Shown here: positions 45,725 to 54,884 of the stretch, piece after piece
Numbering within the stretch: the stretch's first letter is position 1
Layout: every line of letters begins with the position of its first letter
Source of the DNA: Pseudonocardia halophobica
GTDB lineage: Bacteria; Actinomycetota; Actinomycetes; Mycobacteriales; Pseudonocardiaceae
Reading direction: 5' to 3'
Length of the DNA stretch: 64,000 bases
Assembly (NCBI RefSeq): GCF_027922425.1
Contig: NZ_BSFQ01000001.1
Coordinates: 372,001-436,000 of the forward strand
Notes under the pieces: generated by a model
What the model saw: the letters and a program-made list of their open reading frames with translations, nothing else
What the model was told of the DNA's origin: nothing
Databases searched by the model: none
Translations under genes and position numbers: made by a program

Positions 45725-48700
45725 TCAGCCTGCGAGGTCCGGCGGGCCGTAGGGGCCGGAGCCGTTGCGACGCTCCGGCGAGGACTCCCGCACCGCCAGC
45801 TCCTGCTGGAGCAGGCGCAACAGGTCCTGTTCACGGCTGGAGAGCGAGGAGAACGACTCCGCAACGGTCTCCTGCCCGGCGGGCCCGTCGGACGCCGGGG
45901 TGTCGTCGCCCCGCGGTTCGTCCTCGGCGCGGGCCGGGCCCGGACCGGTGCCGAAGGGGTCGTCCGGACGGCTGGGCGGCACCTCACCGGGACCGAAGAG
46001 CCCGCTGACGGGCTGCTCGGACGTGCGCCGGATGCGCGGGATCGTCCGCGGCACCGGCCGGGGCGGGGGCAGCCCGTCCGAGCGGTCCTGCGGCCCCTCG
46101 TCGGGCTGCGGTGCGGGCTCCGCATCAGCGGCGGGCGCCGCGGGTCCGGCGTCGGTCGCGAAGCCCCACGGGTCGGGCTCCGCGTCGTCCGGGCGATGCC
46201 GGGCGCGACGACGGCCACCCGGCACCGGACGGATCGTCGGCACCCCGTCCCTGGCGGCGCGGCGCCCGGTGGGGGCGTCGTCCTCGCCCTCATCCGGGGT
46301 GTCGCCGTGTGCAGCCGCGGCGGAGCCCGACCGGTTCGCGGCCCCGCTGCCCGGGGCGTTGTCGCCCTGTAGCGAGCCGCTGTCGCCGGACGAGTTGGGG
46401 GCGGCTGAGCCGAGGGTGTCGCCCGAGTGGGAGTCGGGCGCATCCGGGCGGGGGCCGGAGGTGCCGCCGCTCAGGTGCGAGGCAGAGGTGTCGCCGCCCA
46501 GGCCCGCGGCGGCAGCGCCAGCGCGCGAGCCGGAGGTGACACCGCCCAGATGCGAGCCGGACGGGTCCTCCGGGCCGGTGGCGTCGGTCGAGCGCGGTGC
46601 CACCGCGTTGCTCGAGTCGGAGGCGGTGGAGGCGCCACCAGGACCCGAGGCGGGGCCGGTGTGCGAGCCGGCGATGTTCCGACCCGCAGCAGATCCCTCG
46701 CGGGGCGAGTCGGAGATGTCGGTTTGGCGCGGGCCGGAGGTGCCCCCGCTCCGGTCCGGGCCGGTCTGGCTGCCGAGGGGCGGGCCCGAGGTGTCGCGCG
46801 GGCTCGAGGCGGAGGTGTCCCCGCCCCGGTTCGGGCCGGGGATCCCTCCGGCGAGGGGCGGGTCGGAGAAGCCGGTCGGGCGCGAGTCGGAGGGCTCGCC
46901 GCCGCGCATCGAGCTGGTCGCGCTGCCGGGATGCGGGTCCCAGGTTCCGCTCGGGTCGGAGGTGTTCCCGCCCCGGCCCGGGCCGGAGGGGTCCCCGTCC
47001 GGGTGCGCGCCGGGTGCGTCACCCTCGAGGAGCGAGCGGGAAGGGTCGTCGCTCGCGGACGAGCCGGGAGTGGCCTCGCGCGGGGACGGATCGGAGGCGC
47101 CTGCTGACCGGAGCGCCTCGTCGACGCGCTCCGACGAACCGCGCGGGTCGCCGGTCTCGGACGGGGCGCCCGAGTGGTCCGCGGCGCCGCTCGTGCGCTC
47201 GGCGCGTCGACGCCCCCCGGAGCCCGTCGGGGCAGTGAACGGGGCGCCCGGGCGGTCCGGCGCATCGGCACGGCGACGGCCTCCACCGTTCGCCGAGCCG
47301 CCGGAGGGCGAGTCGGTGTCGCGCGCATCGAGTCGGGTTCCCTCGGGGCCTGCAGTCGCGTCGCTCGTGCGGTGCTCGCCCTGGGAGCCGACGGTCCCGG
47401 AGGCGCCATCTCCGCTGTTCAGCGACCCGGCCAGGGGCGAGTGCCCACCGAACTCAGGTGCATCGACCGTCTGGTCGTGCTGGTCGGAGCTGCTCGCCGC
47501 GGGGGCGAGGGCGTTCGCGCCATCGCGCGAGCCGGGCAGGTCCACGTCCGAGGGACCTTGTGCCGGGCCCGTCGGGTCCGTGCTGTTTGCAGACGCGGAC
47601 TCCTGTGAGGTCGCCCCGAGCGGCGCGGTGCGGCCCGCGTCGTCGGCCGCGGCGGCCCGGCCGGCAGCCGGGAGAGCGGATCCGGAGCGACGCTCGGTGG
47701 TCGGCATGGCCCAGGCACCGGACGTCCAGTCGCGTGTCCACTCCGCGGCAGGCTCCCGCCGGGGCTCCTCGGCGCGACGGCGCCGCCCCGTCGTCGGAGC
47801 GGAGGCCGGGGCCTCCGACGGCTCGGCGGCGTCGGGCTCCGCCTCGGCGGTGCCCTCCTCGACGGGCGAGACCTGCGGCGGGGTGAGGCCGACGATCGGC
47901 ACGGGGCCGGTCTCGGCGCGGTCGAGCTGGGCGTCGAGCAGCGGCTCGCGCAGCGGACCGCTCAGCGGGTCCCGCATCGACGCGAGGACGGGCGGGTCCG
48001 CCTCCTCGGTCTCCTCGCCGCGGGACGCCGGCCAGGGCTCGACCGGGGTCGGGAGCGAGTCCTCGGCATGCACGACCGGCGTCGGACGCGTGACGGGCGC
48101 CTGGCGCGGCCCGCTCGGGGGCTCGTGTCCCGGCGCGGGGGGCACCACGCTGAGCGCGGGGCCGGACCGGCGGGCCCCGGGCGCCCGGGTGCGCTCGAAG
48201 GGCGTGGTCCGCGGCTCGTGGTGCGGGCCGTCCGGCTCGACGGCGCCGAGTCGTGGGCCGTGGGATCGGGGGCCGGGGCTCGGCACCGGGCGCGGCCCGG
48301 AGCGGTCCGCCGGGGTGTCGGCGACCTGGGCCGGCCCCTCGATGACCGCGCTCTCGGCGGCTTCCGGGTGTGGGCGCAGCGGCTGGAACGCGGCCGGCGG
48401 CTGCGAGGTCGTGATCGGCTGACCGAGGACCGGGCGCGGCACGGGCGGGAGGGTGCCCGGCCCCGCGGTCACGGGTCGGGGCGACGGCGAGGGCCGCGAT
48501 CCCGGCTCCGCCCGACCGGGCGCCGGCCGGACCTCGTCGGGACGGCTCGCCGCCTCCTCGCCGGGCACCCGCCCGGCGTTCTGGACCTCGTCCGATTCCG
48601 CGAGCCCGACACCCGCATCGCCGTGGGCGGCCGCACCTCCGTGGGTCGCCATTTCGCCGTGAGCGGCCGCGCCGGCGTGAGCAGCAGCTGCGCCGTGGTC

Positions 48701-49540
48701 GGCCGCAGGGCTGTGGTGAGCAGCCGCCCCGCCATGAGCAATCGCCCCGCCGGGGGCAGCCGTCCCGCCGTGGACAGCCCCACCGCCGTGATGAGCAGCG
48801 GACTCACCGAAGGGCACCGGGCCGCCGTGCACAGCCGCCCCACTGCGCACAGCCGCCCCACTGCGTCCGGCCCCGCCGCCCGCCGCCCCGGGAGCTGCTG
48901 CGCCGTGACCGACCCCACCCTGAGCGGCACCGCCGAAGGGAGCCGGCCCCCCGGCCCGCCCGATCTCCCGCGCCCGCTCCAGCGCCGCACGCTGGTAGGC
49001 CGGGAGCGCGTCGGCGGGCGTGTACGCCTCCACCGACGCCGGCAGGCCGGACCGCGTCAGGTGCGCCCCGAGCCGGTACGACACGACCTCGGGCGCGATC
49101 CCCGGCCCGGACAGCTCCACCAGCAGCACCGGGTGCGGCACCGGCCCCGGCGCGGCACCCGCGGGCGTCAACCGCCACGTCACCCGCACCGTCGAGCCGG
49201 GCGGCGGGGAGGTGATCAGCTCCGCGATCCGTTCGTCCGCGCCGGCCGGGCCCGCGCCGAAGACATGGCGGGTGCCGTCGAGCGACCCGGCGGCGGGGGC
49301 GAGGAGGCCGTCGACGTCGAACTCGACCGCGCGCCGGCGGGACAGCTCCACGACCTCGGACCGCAGCGGGGCGGGGAGCGCGGTGCGGTCGGCGACCAGG
49401 GTCGCGACGAGGATCTCCAGCGCCTGCGGCTCCTCGCCGATCGCGACGAGCTCGCGGGCGGTGGCCAGCAGGTCGTCGTCGACGCGGCCGGCCAGGGCCA
49501 GCAGCAGGTGGTGCGTGCTCGGGGCAGGTGGGGCCGTCAT
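45725..49540 (-). CDS. 1271-residue largely disordered protein with small conserved ends
   Basis: I do not recognise this protein. Residues 1 to about 195 look folded (helix/strand mix with LLLALAGRVDDDLLATARELVAIGEEPQALEIL in part). Residues about 200-310 are repeats of Gly/Ala/His (AAHGG-type). Residues about 330-1170 are low-complexity Pro/Ser/Gly/Asp/Thr text with imperfect repeats such as SGPRxxxxSDS and GGxTSGP. The last 60 residues contain a helix, SLSSREQDLLRLLQQELAVRE. ATG at 49540 has AAGGAGG. It is last in the operon DUF4177, RidA, 198-residue protein, this gene. A structural or scaffold role is only a guess. Confidence 0.75.
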   Translation of the reverse strand: MTAPPAPSTHHLLLALAGRVDDDLLATARELVAIGEEPQALEILVATLVADRTALPAPLRSEVVELSRRRAVEFDVDGLLAPAAGSLDGTRHVFGAGPAGADERIAELITSPPPGSTVRVTWRLTPAGAAPGPVPHPVLLVELSGPGIAPEVVSYRLGAHLTRSGLPASVEAYTPADALPAYQRAALERAREIGRAGGPAPFGGAAQGGVGHGAAAPGAAGGGAGRSGAAVRSGAAVHGGPVPFGESAAHHGGGAVHGGTAAPGGAIAHGGAAAHHSPAADHGAAAAHAGAAAHGEMATHGGAAAHGDAGVGLAESDEVQNAGRVPGEEAASRPDEVRPAPGRAEPGSRPSPSPRPVTAGPGTLPPVPRPVLGQPITTSQPPAAFQPLRPHPEAAESAVIEGPAQVADTPADRSGPRPVPSPGPRSHGPRLGAVEPDGPHHEPRTTPFERTRAPGARRSGPALSVVPPAPGHEPPSGPRQAPVTRPTPVVHAEDSLPTPVEPWPASRGEETEEADPPVLASMRDPLSGPLREPLLDAQLDRAETGPVPIVGLTPPQVSPVEEGTAEAEPDAAEPSEAPASAPTTGRRRRAEEPRREPAAEWTRDWTSGAWAMPTTERRSGSALPAAGRAAAADDAGRTAPLGATSQESASANSTDPTGPAQGPSDVDLPGSRDGANALAPAASSSDQHDQTVDAPEFGGHSPLAGSLNSGDGASGTVGSQGEHRTSDATAGPEGTRLDARDTDSPSGGSANGGGRRRADAPDRPGAPFTAPTGSGGRRRAERTSGAADHSGAPSETGDPRGSSERVDEALRSAGASDPSPREATPGSSASDDPSRSLLEGDAPGAHPDGDPSGPGRGGNTSDPSGTWDPHPGSATSSMRGGEPSDSRPTGFSDPPLAGGIPGPNRGGDTSASSPRDTSGPPLGSQTGPDRSGGTSGPRQTDISDSPREGSAAGRNIAGSHTGPASGPGGASTASDSSNAVAPRSTDATGPEDPSGSHLGGVTSGSRAGAAAAGLGGDTSASHLSGGTSGPRPDAPDSHSGDTLGSAAPNSSGDSGSLQGDNAPGSGAANRSGSAAAAHGDTPDEGEDDAPTGRRAARDGVPTIRPVPGGRRRARHRPDDAEPDPWGFATDAGPAAPAADAEPAPQPDEGPQDRSDGLPPPRPVPRTIPRIRRTSEQPVSGLFGPGEVPPSRPDDPFGTGPGPARAEDEPRGDDTPASDGPAGQETVAESFSSLSSREQDLLRLLQQELAVRESSPERRNGSGPYGPPDLAG

Positions 49541-49559
49541 CGGGCCCTCCTTCTTTCGG

Positions 49560-50156
49560 TCAGCTCGCGCCGGAGGTCGCCGGCGTCGCGGACTCGGTCT
49601 CGGCGCCGGGCCGCACCCACACGGGGCGGGACCCGACGATGGCGGCCTGGTGGTAGGCGGGCGGCTCCAGCCCGCCGGGGAGCACCTCGACGCACGGCGT
49701 CCGGTCGCCGTGCACGCGCAGCAGCCGCTGCAGGGTGCCGGTCAGCTCCCAGGCGCGCTCGGCGCCCAGGACGAGGAGCACCCGTTGTTCGCCGTGCCGG
49801 CCGCGCCGCGCGTGCCGCAGCTCCTGCGCGCCGGGGTGCCCGGCCACGACGGCCAGCGCGCCCAGCACGGCGAGATCGGGCAGCTCCGGGCCCGCCGCGA
49901 ACGCCGGATGGGGAGCGTCCGGCGTGTGCAGCGGGAGGACGGCGTCGACCAGGCGGTTCTCGCCCGCCGTGGCGGCGAGCAGGGTGCGTTCGGCGTCGGT
50001 GATCCCGACCCGGTTGCGCAGCAGGGCACGCGGCAGCAGCGCCCCGACCGGCGCCGCGGCACCGGCGGCGAGCCAGTCCCGCAGCCGCCAGAGGACGTCG
50101 TCGGGCAGCCGCCCGGCCAGCCGGACGAGCAGCTCGTGGGCCGCTGCCGCCTCCAC
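49560..50156 (-). CDS. Uncharacterised 198-residue protein
   Basis: Soluble protein, start GTG at 50156 whose first base is the last base of the RidA stop, and 19 bases ahead of the 1271-residue gene. The N-terminal half is helical ([20 protein letters not shown]), then [22 protein letters not shown] and a strand-rich part ([21 protein letters not shown]). No motif I know. The operon position suggests it works with the disordered protein. Confidence 0.7.
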   Translation of the reverse strand: MEAAAAHELLVRLAGRLPDDVLWRLRDWLAAGAAAPVGALLPRALLRNRVGITDAERTLLAATAGENRLVDAVLPLHTPDAPHPAFAAGPELPDLAVLGALAVVAGHPGAQELRHARRGRHGEQRVLLVLGAERAWELTGTLQRLLRVHGDRTPCVEVLPGGLEPPAYHQAAIVGSRPVWVRPGAETESATPATSGAS

Positions 50157-50614
50157 TACGCGACCTCGACGATCAGCTCGACCTCCACCGGGGCGTCGAT
50201 CGGCAGCTCGGCGACGCCGACGGCGGAGCGGGCGTGCGCACCCGAGTCGCCGAAGACCTCGGCGAGCAGGTCCGACGCGCCGTTGATCACGCCCGGCTGC
50301 CCGCCGAACCCGGGGGCGGACGCCACGAACCCGACGACCTTGACCACGCCCTTGACGTTGTCCAGCCCGACGAGCGCGTCGACCGCGGCGAGCGCGTTGA
50401 GCGCGCAGATCCGGGCGAGGTCCTTCGCCTCCTCGGCGGTGACCTCGGCGCCGACCTTGCCCGTCCTCGGCAGCTTGCCGTCGACGAACGGCACCTGACC
50501 GGCGGTGAAGACGAGCGAGCCCGACGCCTTGGCCGGGATGTACGAGCCCGCGGGGGCCGCCACGGTGGGCAGCTCGAGACCGAGCTCGGCCAGCCGCTGC
50601 GTGGGCGACGTCAC
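50156..50614 (-). CDS. RidA family protein (enamine/imine deaminase)
   Basis: A 152-residue Rid-family protein that likely hydrolyses reactive enamines or imines or a related metabolite. Strand-rich core: [37 protein letters not shown] in short, and [19 protein letters not shown], where the usual RidA arginine (R in ARSAVG) is present. The N-terminal 20 residues are an extra helix. Equivalent to Rv3678c. GTG at 50614 overlaps the DUF4177 stop. Confidence 0.9.
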   Translation of the reverse strand: MTSPTQRLAELGLELPTVAAPAGSYIPAKASGSLVFTAGQVPFVDGKLPRTGKVGAEVTAEEAKDLARICALNALAAVDALVGLDNVKGVVKVVGFVASAPGFGGQPGVINGASDLLAEVFGDSGAHARSAVGVAELPIDAPVEVELIVEVA

Positions 50615-50787
50615 GACTGCTGCACCGGGCGCTTGAAGAACGCGATGAGGTTCTCCGGCGTGGCACCGGGGACGACCGAGACCAGCTCCCAGCCGTCCCG
50701 GCCGAAGTTGTCGAGGATCGCCTTGGTGTTGTGGATCAGCAGCGGGGCGTTCAGGTATTCCCACCTGGTGACGGCCGGGGAGGTCAT
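50611..50787 (-). CDS. DUF4177 small protein
   Basis: A 58-residue protein, [21 protein letters not shown] then [10 protein letters not shown] and LIAFFKRP, the DUF4177 pattern. It matches the small gene next to Rv3678c in mycobacteria. Function unknown. ATG at 50787; first gene of a four-gene operon and divergent from the ArsA genes. Confidence 0.88.
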   Translation of the reverse strand: MTSPAVTRWEYLNAPLLIHNTKAILDNFGRDGWELVSVVPGATPENLIAFFKRPVQQS

Positions 50788-50930
50788 GGGCCGGGACTGT
50801 AGCCCGGCGCCGTCACCCGGTAGCGGGTCGGACGGCCCGGTCTGCGACGAGCGGGCGTCCCCGGACGGATCGGCGGGAAGCGGGCACGGAGACCGGTCCG
50901 GTCGAACGGGCCGCTCGCCGCACCGCTCCG

Positions 50931-50936
50931 TACGCT
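50931..50936 (+). promoter_or_regulatory. -10 box of a probable leaderless arsA-like message
   Basis: TACGCT ends seven bases before the GTG at 50943 and no ribosome site is present, so transcription may start at or near the start codon. Confidence 0.4.
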
Positions 50937-50942
50937 GGTGGC

Positions 50943-51947
50943 GTGACGTCATCCGCCGGGGCCGCCGATCCGTGGGCGGCCCGACTGCACGTGGTCTCGG
51001 GCAAGGGCGGGACGGGGAAGACGACGGTCGCGGCGGCGCTCGCCCTGGCGCTCGCCTCGCGCGGCCGCCGGACCCTGCTCGTGGAGGTCGAGGGCCGGCA
51101 GGGCATCGCCCAGGTCTTCGACACCGCCCCACTGCCCTACGAGGAGCGCCGGATCGCCGTCGCGCCGGGCGGCGGCGAGGTCCGCGCGCTCGCCGTCGAC
51201 GCCGAGGCCGCGCTGCTCGAGTACTTCGAGATGTTCTACAAGCTGGGCGTGGCCGGCCGGACCCTGCGCAAGATGGGGGCGATCGAGTTCGCCACCACGC
51301 TCGCGCCCGGTCTCCGGGACGTGCTGCTCACCGGCAAGGTGAAGGAGACCGTCTCGCGCCGGGAGAACGGGAGACCGGTCTACGACGCCGTCGTGCTCGA
51401 CGCCCCGCCCACCGGCCGGCTGGTGACGTTCCTCGACGTCACCCGCGCGATGGCCGAACTCGCCCGCACCGGCCCCATCCACAGCCAGGCCGAGGGCGTG
51501 GTCGAGCTGCTGCACTCGGACCGCACGATGGTGCACCTGGTCACGCTGCTGGAGGACCTGCCGGTGACCGAGACGCTCGACGCGGTGCGCGAGCTGCAGG
51601 CCGCGGATCTGCGGGTCGGCTCGATCGTCGTCAACCGGGTGCGGGAGCAGTGGCTGCCGGACCGGTCGGTGGCCTCGGCCGCGCACGGCCGGGTCGACGC
51701 CGGGCGCATCCACACCGGGCTCGCCACCGCCGGCCTCGACCTGCCGCCCGAGGTGATCGACGGGTTGGTGGCCGAGACCGTCGAGCACGCCGTCCGGGTC
51801 GCCGCCGAGGTGGCCGCCGGGGACCGGCTGACCCGGGAGAGCGGGGACATCGCGCGCCTGGAGCTGCCGCAACTGCTGGGCGGGGTCGATCTCGGCGCGC
51901 TCTACGAGCTGGCCGAGCACCTGTGCGAGCAGGGGGTGCGCCGATGA
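50943..51947 (+). CDS. ArsA/Get3-like anion-transport ATPase, first of pair
   Basis: A 334-residue ATPase with the deviant Walker [10 protein letters not shown] (residues 20-28), a switch I region and [14 protein letters not shown] as switch II, matching the ArsA/Get3 class. It corresponds to Rv3679. In mycobacteria the Rv3679-Rv3680 pair forms a complex needed with certain carbon sources and electrophile stress. GTG at 50943; its stop overlaps the second ATPase start (ATGA). Confidence 0.92.
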   Translation: MTSSAGAADPWAARLHVVSGKGGTGKTTVAAALALALASRGRRTLLVEVEGRQGIAQVFDTAPLPYEERRIAVAPGGGEVRALAVDAEAALLEYFEMFYKLGVAGRTLRKMGAIEFATTLAPGLRDVLLTGKVKETVSRRENGRPVYDAVVLDAPPTGRLVTFLDVTRAMAELARTGPIHSQAEGVVELLHSDRTMVHLVTLLEDLPVTETLDAVRELQAADLRVGSIVVNRVREQWLPDRSVASAAHGRVDAGRIHTGLATAGLDLPPEVIDGLVAETVEHAVRVAAEVAAGDRLTRESGDIARLELPQLLGGVDLGALYELAEHLCEQGVRR

Positions 51948-53119
51948 GCCCGGCCGCCCCGCCCGTGCTCGACGCCGACGCCCTGATCGACGACCCGGAC
52001 ACCCGGATCCTCGTCTGCTGCGGCTCCGGCGGCGTCGGCAAGACCACCACGGCCGCCGCCCTCGCCCTGCGCGCGGCCGAGCGTGGCCGCACCGTCGTGG
52101 TGCTCACGATCGACCCGGCCAAGCGGCTGGCCCAGGCCCTCGGGCTGGACGAGCTGAGCAACGATCCGGGCACCGTCCCGGGCCTCGACGGCCCCGCGAA
52201 GGGCGGCTCGCTGCAGGCGATGATGCTGGACATGCACCGCACCTTCGACGAGATGGTGTACGCGCACTCGACCCCGGACCGGGCCGAGAAGATCATCGCG
52301 AACCCCTTCTACCAGACGATCTCCAACTCGTTCTCCGGCACGCAGGAGTACATGGCGATGGAGAAGCTGGGGCAGCTCTGCGCCCGCGGCGAGTGGGACC
52401 TGATCGTGGTCGACACTCCGCCGTCGCGCTCGGCGCTGGACTTCCTCGACGCCCCGCAGCGCATGTCGACCTTCCTCGACGGCCGCATGATCCGGCTGCT
52501 CAGTTCGCCGGCGCGGGCCGGCGGCCGGGGCCTGCGGAAGATCGTCGGGGCCGGGTTCGGGCTGTTCGCGAAGGCCGTCTCGACGATCCTGGGCGGCCAG
52601 CTGCTGGCCGACGCCTCGGCGTTCGTCCAGGCCTTCGACACCATGTTCGGCGGGTTCCGTGAGCGTGCGACGAAGACCTACGAGCTGCTGCGCTCGCCCG
52701 GCACGTCGTTCGTGGTCGTCGCCGCCCCGGAGCCCGACGCCCTGCGCGAGGCCGCGTACTTCGTCGACCGGCTGGCGGGCGAGGAGATGCCACTGGCCGG
52801 GCTCGTCCTCAACCGGACGCACCCGGTGCTCGCGCCGTTGTCGGCCGCCCGTGCGCGCACGGCTGCGGAGAACGCCGGCTCGTCCCGCCTGGCCGGCGCG
52901 GTGCTCCGGCTGCACGCGGACCGGGTTGACCTCGCCGAGCGCGAGGAGCGCCTGCTCGCCCGCTTCTCCGGCGCCCACCCGACCGTCCCGGTCGTGCGGG
53001 TGCCCGCGGTCGCCGGCGACATCAGCGACCTCGACGGCCTGCGCGAGGTCGGCGAACGGCTGGCCGCCGAGGACGAGCTCCCGCCCACCTCCGCCGGCAC
53101 GGTGCACCAGCTCCGGTGA
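51944..53119 (+). CDS. ArsA/Get3-like anion-transport ATPase, second of pair
   Basis: A 391-residue partner ATPase. Walker A is GSGGVGKTT (27-35), without the signature lysine two before the GK (GS instead of GK), so it is not a fully standard ArsA loop; switch II is [14 protein letters not shown]. Rv3680-like. Long helical central part (about 110-220) may bind a client or membrane. Ends three bases before a 42-bp perfect palindrome. Confidence 0.92.
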   Translation: MSPAAPPVLDADALIDDPDTRILVCCGSGGVGKTTTAAALALRAAERGRTVVVLTIDPAKRLAQALGLDELSNDPGTVPGLDGPAKGGSLQAMMLDMHRTFDEMVYAHSTPDRAEKIIANPFYQTISNSFSGTQEYMAMEKLGQLCARGEWDLIVVDTPPSRSALDFLDAPQRMSTFLDGRMIRLLSSPARAGGRGLRKIVGAGFGLFAKAVSTILGGQLLADASAFVQAFDTMFGGFRERATKTYELLRSPGTSFVVVAAPEPDALREAAYFVDRLAGEEMPLAGLVLNRTHPVLAPLSAARARTAAENAGSSRLAGAVLRLHADRVDLAEREERLLARFSGAHPTVPVVRVPAVAGDISDLDGLREVGERLAAEDELPPTSAGTVHQLR

Positions 53120-53122
53120 CCC

Positions 53123-53164
53123 CGTGAGTGGCGATGGTCGCCATGGCGACCATCGCCACTCACG
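53123..53164. repeat. 42-bp perfect palindrome, copy D of the family
   Basis: Gap-free palindrome from CGTGAGTG to CACTCACG with GCCATGGC at its centre, between the convergent ArsA-like and DUF3618 genes. Same length and ends as the elements at 27163 and 31735. Probable two-way terminator. Confidence 0.75.
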
Positions 53165-53172
53165 AGCGGGCT

Positions 53173-53493
53173 TCAGCGGCGGCGGCGCCTGGGGCGGCGG
53201 GTGGAGGCGTTGCGGCGGGCCTTGAGCAGCGCCACCAGCCCTGTCACCAGGACCGCGGCACCTGCGGCGCCGGCCCAGGCGACCGGCGGAACCGAACGAA
53301 GGCGGGCCTTGGCGCGGGAGGGGAGGTCGAGGCGTTCCGCCAGCTCGTGCACGGTCGCGCCGATGTCCTCACGCAGCTCGTCGGCCTCCTGCCGGCGCTC
53401 GTCGGTCAGGCGCTCGACCTCCGCGCGCAGCTCCTCCGGCGTCGCACGGGTGCCGTCGACGACCGGACGGTCGTCCTCCTGCGGATCGGCCAT
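53173..53493 (-). CDS. DUF3618 membrane protein
   Basis: A 106-residue protein with an acidic helix (TPEELRAEVERLTDERRQEAD in part), the DUF3618 signature, then one membrane helix (about residues 71-90) and a very basic tail (RRPRRRRR). ATG at 53493 has AAGGGG. Function unknown; such proteins often lie near small envelope-stress genes. Confidence 0.8.
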   Translation of the reverse strand: MADPQEDDRPVVDGTRATPEELRAEVERLTDERRQEADELREDIGATVHELAERLDLPSRAKARLRSVPPVAWAGAAGAAVLVTGLVALLKARRNASTRRPRRRRR

Positions 53494-53574
53494 TGCACAC
53501 CCCTTCCGTCTGCGGAGGGAATGACCGGTTGCGGGGCGGCCACACCTGCCCCGACTCGCCACCCACCGATCGGC

Positions 53575-54264
53575 CTACGGCATCTCGAACCAGATCATCG
53601 GGTTGACGCTCGTCCCGCGCGCCCCCTCGACGCCCAGCTCGCGGCGCAGGTCGAGGAGTGCGGCGAAGGTCTGCGGCACCCGGCGCGGGGCCACCGTGAA
53701 GTGCGGGACGTCCCGCTCGGCGAGCCAGTCGAGCACCACGCCGCCCTCGTGCCGCACCCACGCCGACCGGCCCCGGTACACCTCGTGCACCCCGACCGGC
53801 GTGCCCGACGCCAGCCGCGGGAACACCGTCCGCACGTACCAGCGCCCGAACCGGGCGGTGTGCGTCGCGTCGAGCAGGAGGAAGTCGGTCGTCTCCGGCA
53901 GCGCCTCGAGCCGCGCCCGGACGTCGCCGGTGTAGACGGTCCACCGGTCCTCGGCCAGCTCCGGCGGCACGGCCGACGGGCGCCGGGTCCGCCGGAAGGA
54001 GACCAGGCGCCCGCACCCGTTGTCCCGTAGCGCGCTGAGCAGCCAGGACGTGGTCCAGCCGCGCGAGGTGCCGATCTCCACCACGTGCTCCGGACGCAGC
54101 TGCCGCAGGAGCAGGTAGGTGATCTCGGCCTCGAGGTCGTCGAGCCCCGGACGGACCCGGTCGTCGGCCGCCAGCGCCCGCTGCTGCGCGACGACCTCGA
54201 CCAGGTCGGCGGCGTACCGGCGGTACAGGCCCGCGACGAAGTCCACCCCACCGGTCGAGATCAC
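53575..54264 (-). CDS. Class I SAM-dependent methyltransferase-like protein
   Basis: A 229-residue protein with a SAM-type motif I, VVEIGTSRGWTTSWLL near residue 62, a switch DFLLLDATHT near 127, and HEVYRGRSAW after it. This resembles the cephalosporin-hydroxylase-like or O-methyltransferase-like group with an aspartate/histidine pair. Substrate unknown. ATG at 54264. Confidence 0.75.
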   Translation of the reverse strand: MISTGGVDFVAGLYRRYAADLVEVVAQQRALAADDRVRPGLDDLEAEITYLLLRQLRPEHVVEIGTSRGWTTSWLLSALRDNGCGRLVSFRRTRRPSAVPPELAEDRWTVYTGDVRARLEALPETTDFLLLDATHTARFGRWYVRTVFPRLASGTPVGVHEVYRGRSAWVRHEGGVVLDWLAERDVPHFTVAPRRVPQTFAALLDLRRELGVEGARGTSVNPMIWFEMP

Positions 54265-54315
54265 GGTCGTCCTCCGGGCTGGGTGGTGCGGGCCCGACCA
54301 CGGTACTGCGCGCGG

Positions 54316-54741
54316 TCAGCAGGCCGTCCTCCGGTCGGGTGACGGCAGCAGGTCCGCCATGGCCATCGCCGACTCCTCCGCGGCCGACACAGCGGACACG
54401 GCCGACGCCGCCGACCCGGCCGACCCGATCGACCCCGCGGGGCCGCCCGCGGCGTAGTGCTCCGCCCGCGCCGCCCGCAGCAGCTCCGCCCACGACCGCA
54501 CCCCGGGCCGCGAGCGCAGCAGGGCACGCCGCTCCCGCTCGGTGGTCCCGCCCCACACCCCGAACTCCACCCGCTCGTCGAGCGCATGGGCGAGGCACTC
54601 CATCCGGACCGGGCACGTCGCGCAGAACTGCCGCGCCCGCCGCTGCTCGGCGCCCCGCACGAACAGCTCCTCGGCGTCGGCGGTCCGGCAACGGGCGGCG
54701 ATCCGCCAGTTCCACCTGCTCGCGGCACGTGCGTCCACCAT
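54316..54741 (-). CDS. whiB4: WhiB-family redox regulator (WhiB4-like)
   Basis: A 141-residue Fe-S regulator. Cluster ligands: C18, C40, C43, C49 (C-x21-C-x2-C-x5-C), then the GVWGG turn at 61-65 and a basic RERRALLRSR. It is divergent from ponA2, as whiB4 (Rv3681c) is in mycobacteria. WhiB4 senses O2/redox through its 4Fe-4S cluster and binds DNA when oxidised. The 30-residue Ala/Ser-rich tail is unusual. GGAGGAG precedes ATG at 54741; upstream in-frame start at 54828 is rejected. Confidence 0.93.
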   Translation of the reverse strand: MVDARAASRWNWRIAARCRTADAEELFVRGAEQRRARQFCATCPVRMECLAHALDERVEFGVWGGTTERERRALLRSRPGVRSWAELLRAARAEHYAAGGPAGSIGSAGSAASAVSAVSAAEESAMAMADLLPSPDRRTAC

Positions 54742-54870
54742 CGTCTCCTCCGCCCCGGGCGGGCCCGCTCGGCCCGCGTTCGGCAACTGGGACGGATTCT
54801 GCGAGCGTCCGGTTCCGCCCGACACCACGCAGAACTACTCAACCTGACAGAACGGTGACGCCGGGCCGGT

Positions 54871-54876
54871 TACGCT
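54871..54876 (+). promoter_or_regulatory. -10 box of a probable leaderless ponA2 message
   Basis: TACGCT lies eight bases before the GTG at 54885; no ribosome site is seen there. In mycobacteria many genes have leaderless messages with this spacing. Confidence 0.4.
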
Positions 54877-54884
54877 TCCCGACC

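Noticed and set aside
45765..48422. 885-residue open frame on the plus strand opposite the disordered protein
   Set aside because: It arises from strong codon-position G/C bias of the opposite gene. It has no ribosome site or folded region, while the minus-strand gene has AAGGAGG and sensible ends.
54339..54884. N-terminal extension of ponA2 in the same frame
   Set aside because: It covers the opposite whiB4 gene and is a Pro/Arg shadow; PonA2 normally starts just before its membrane helix, at 54885.
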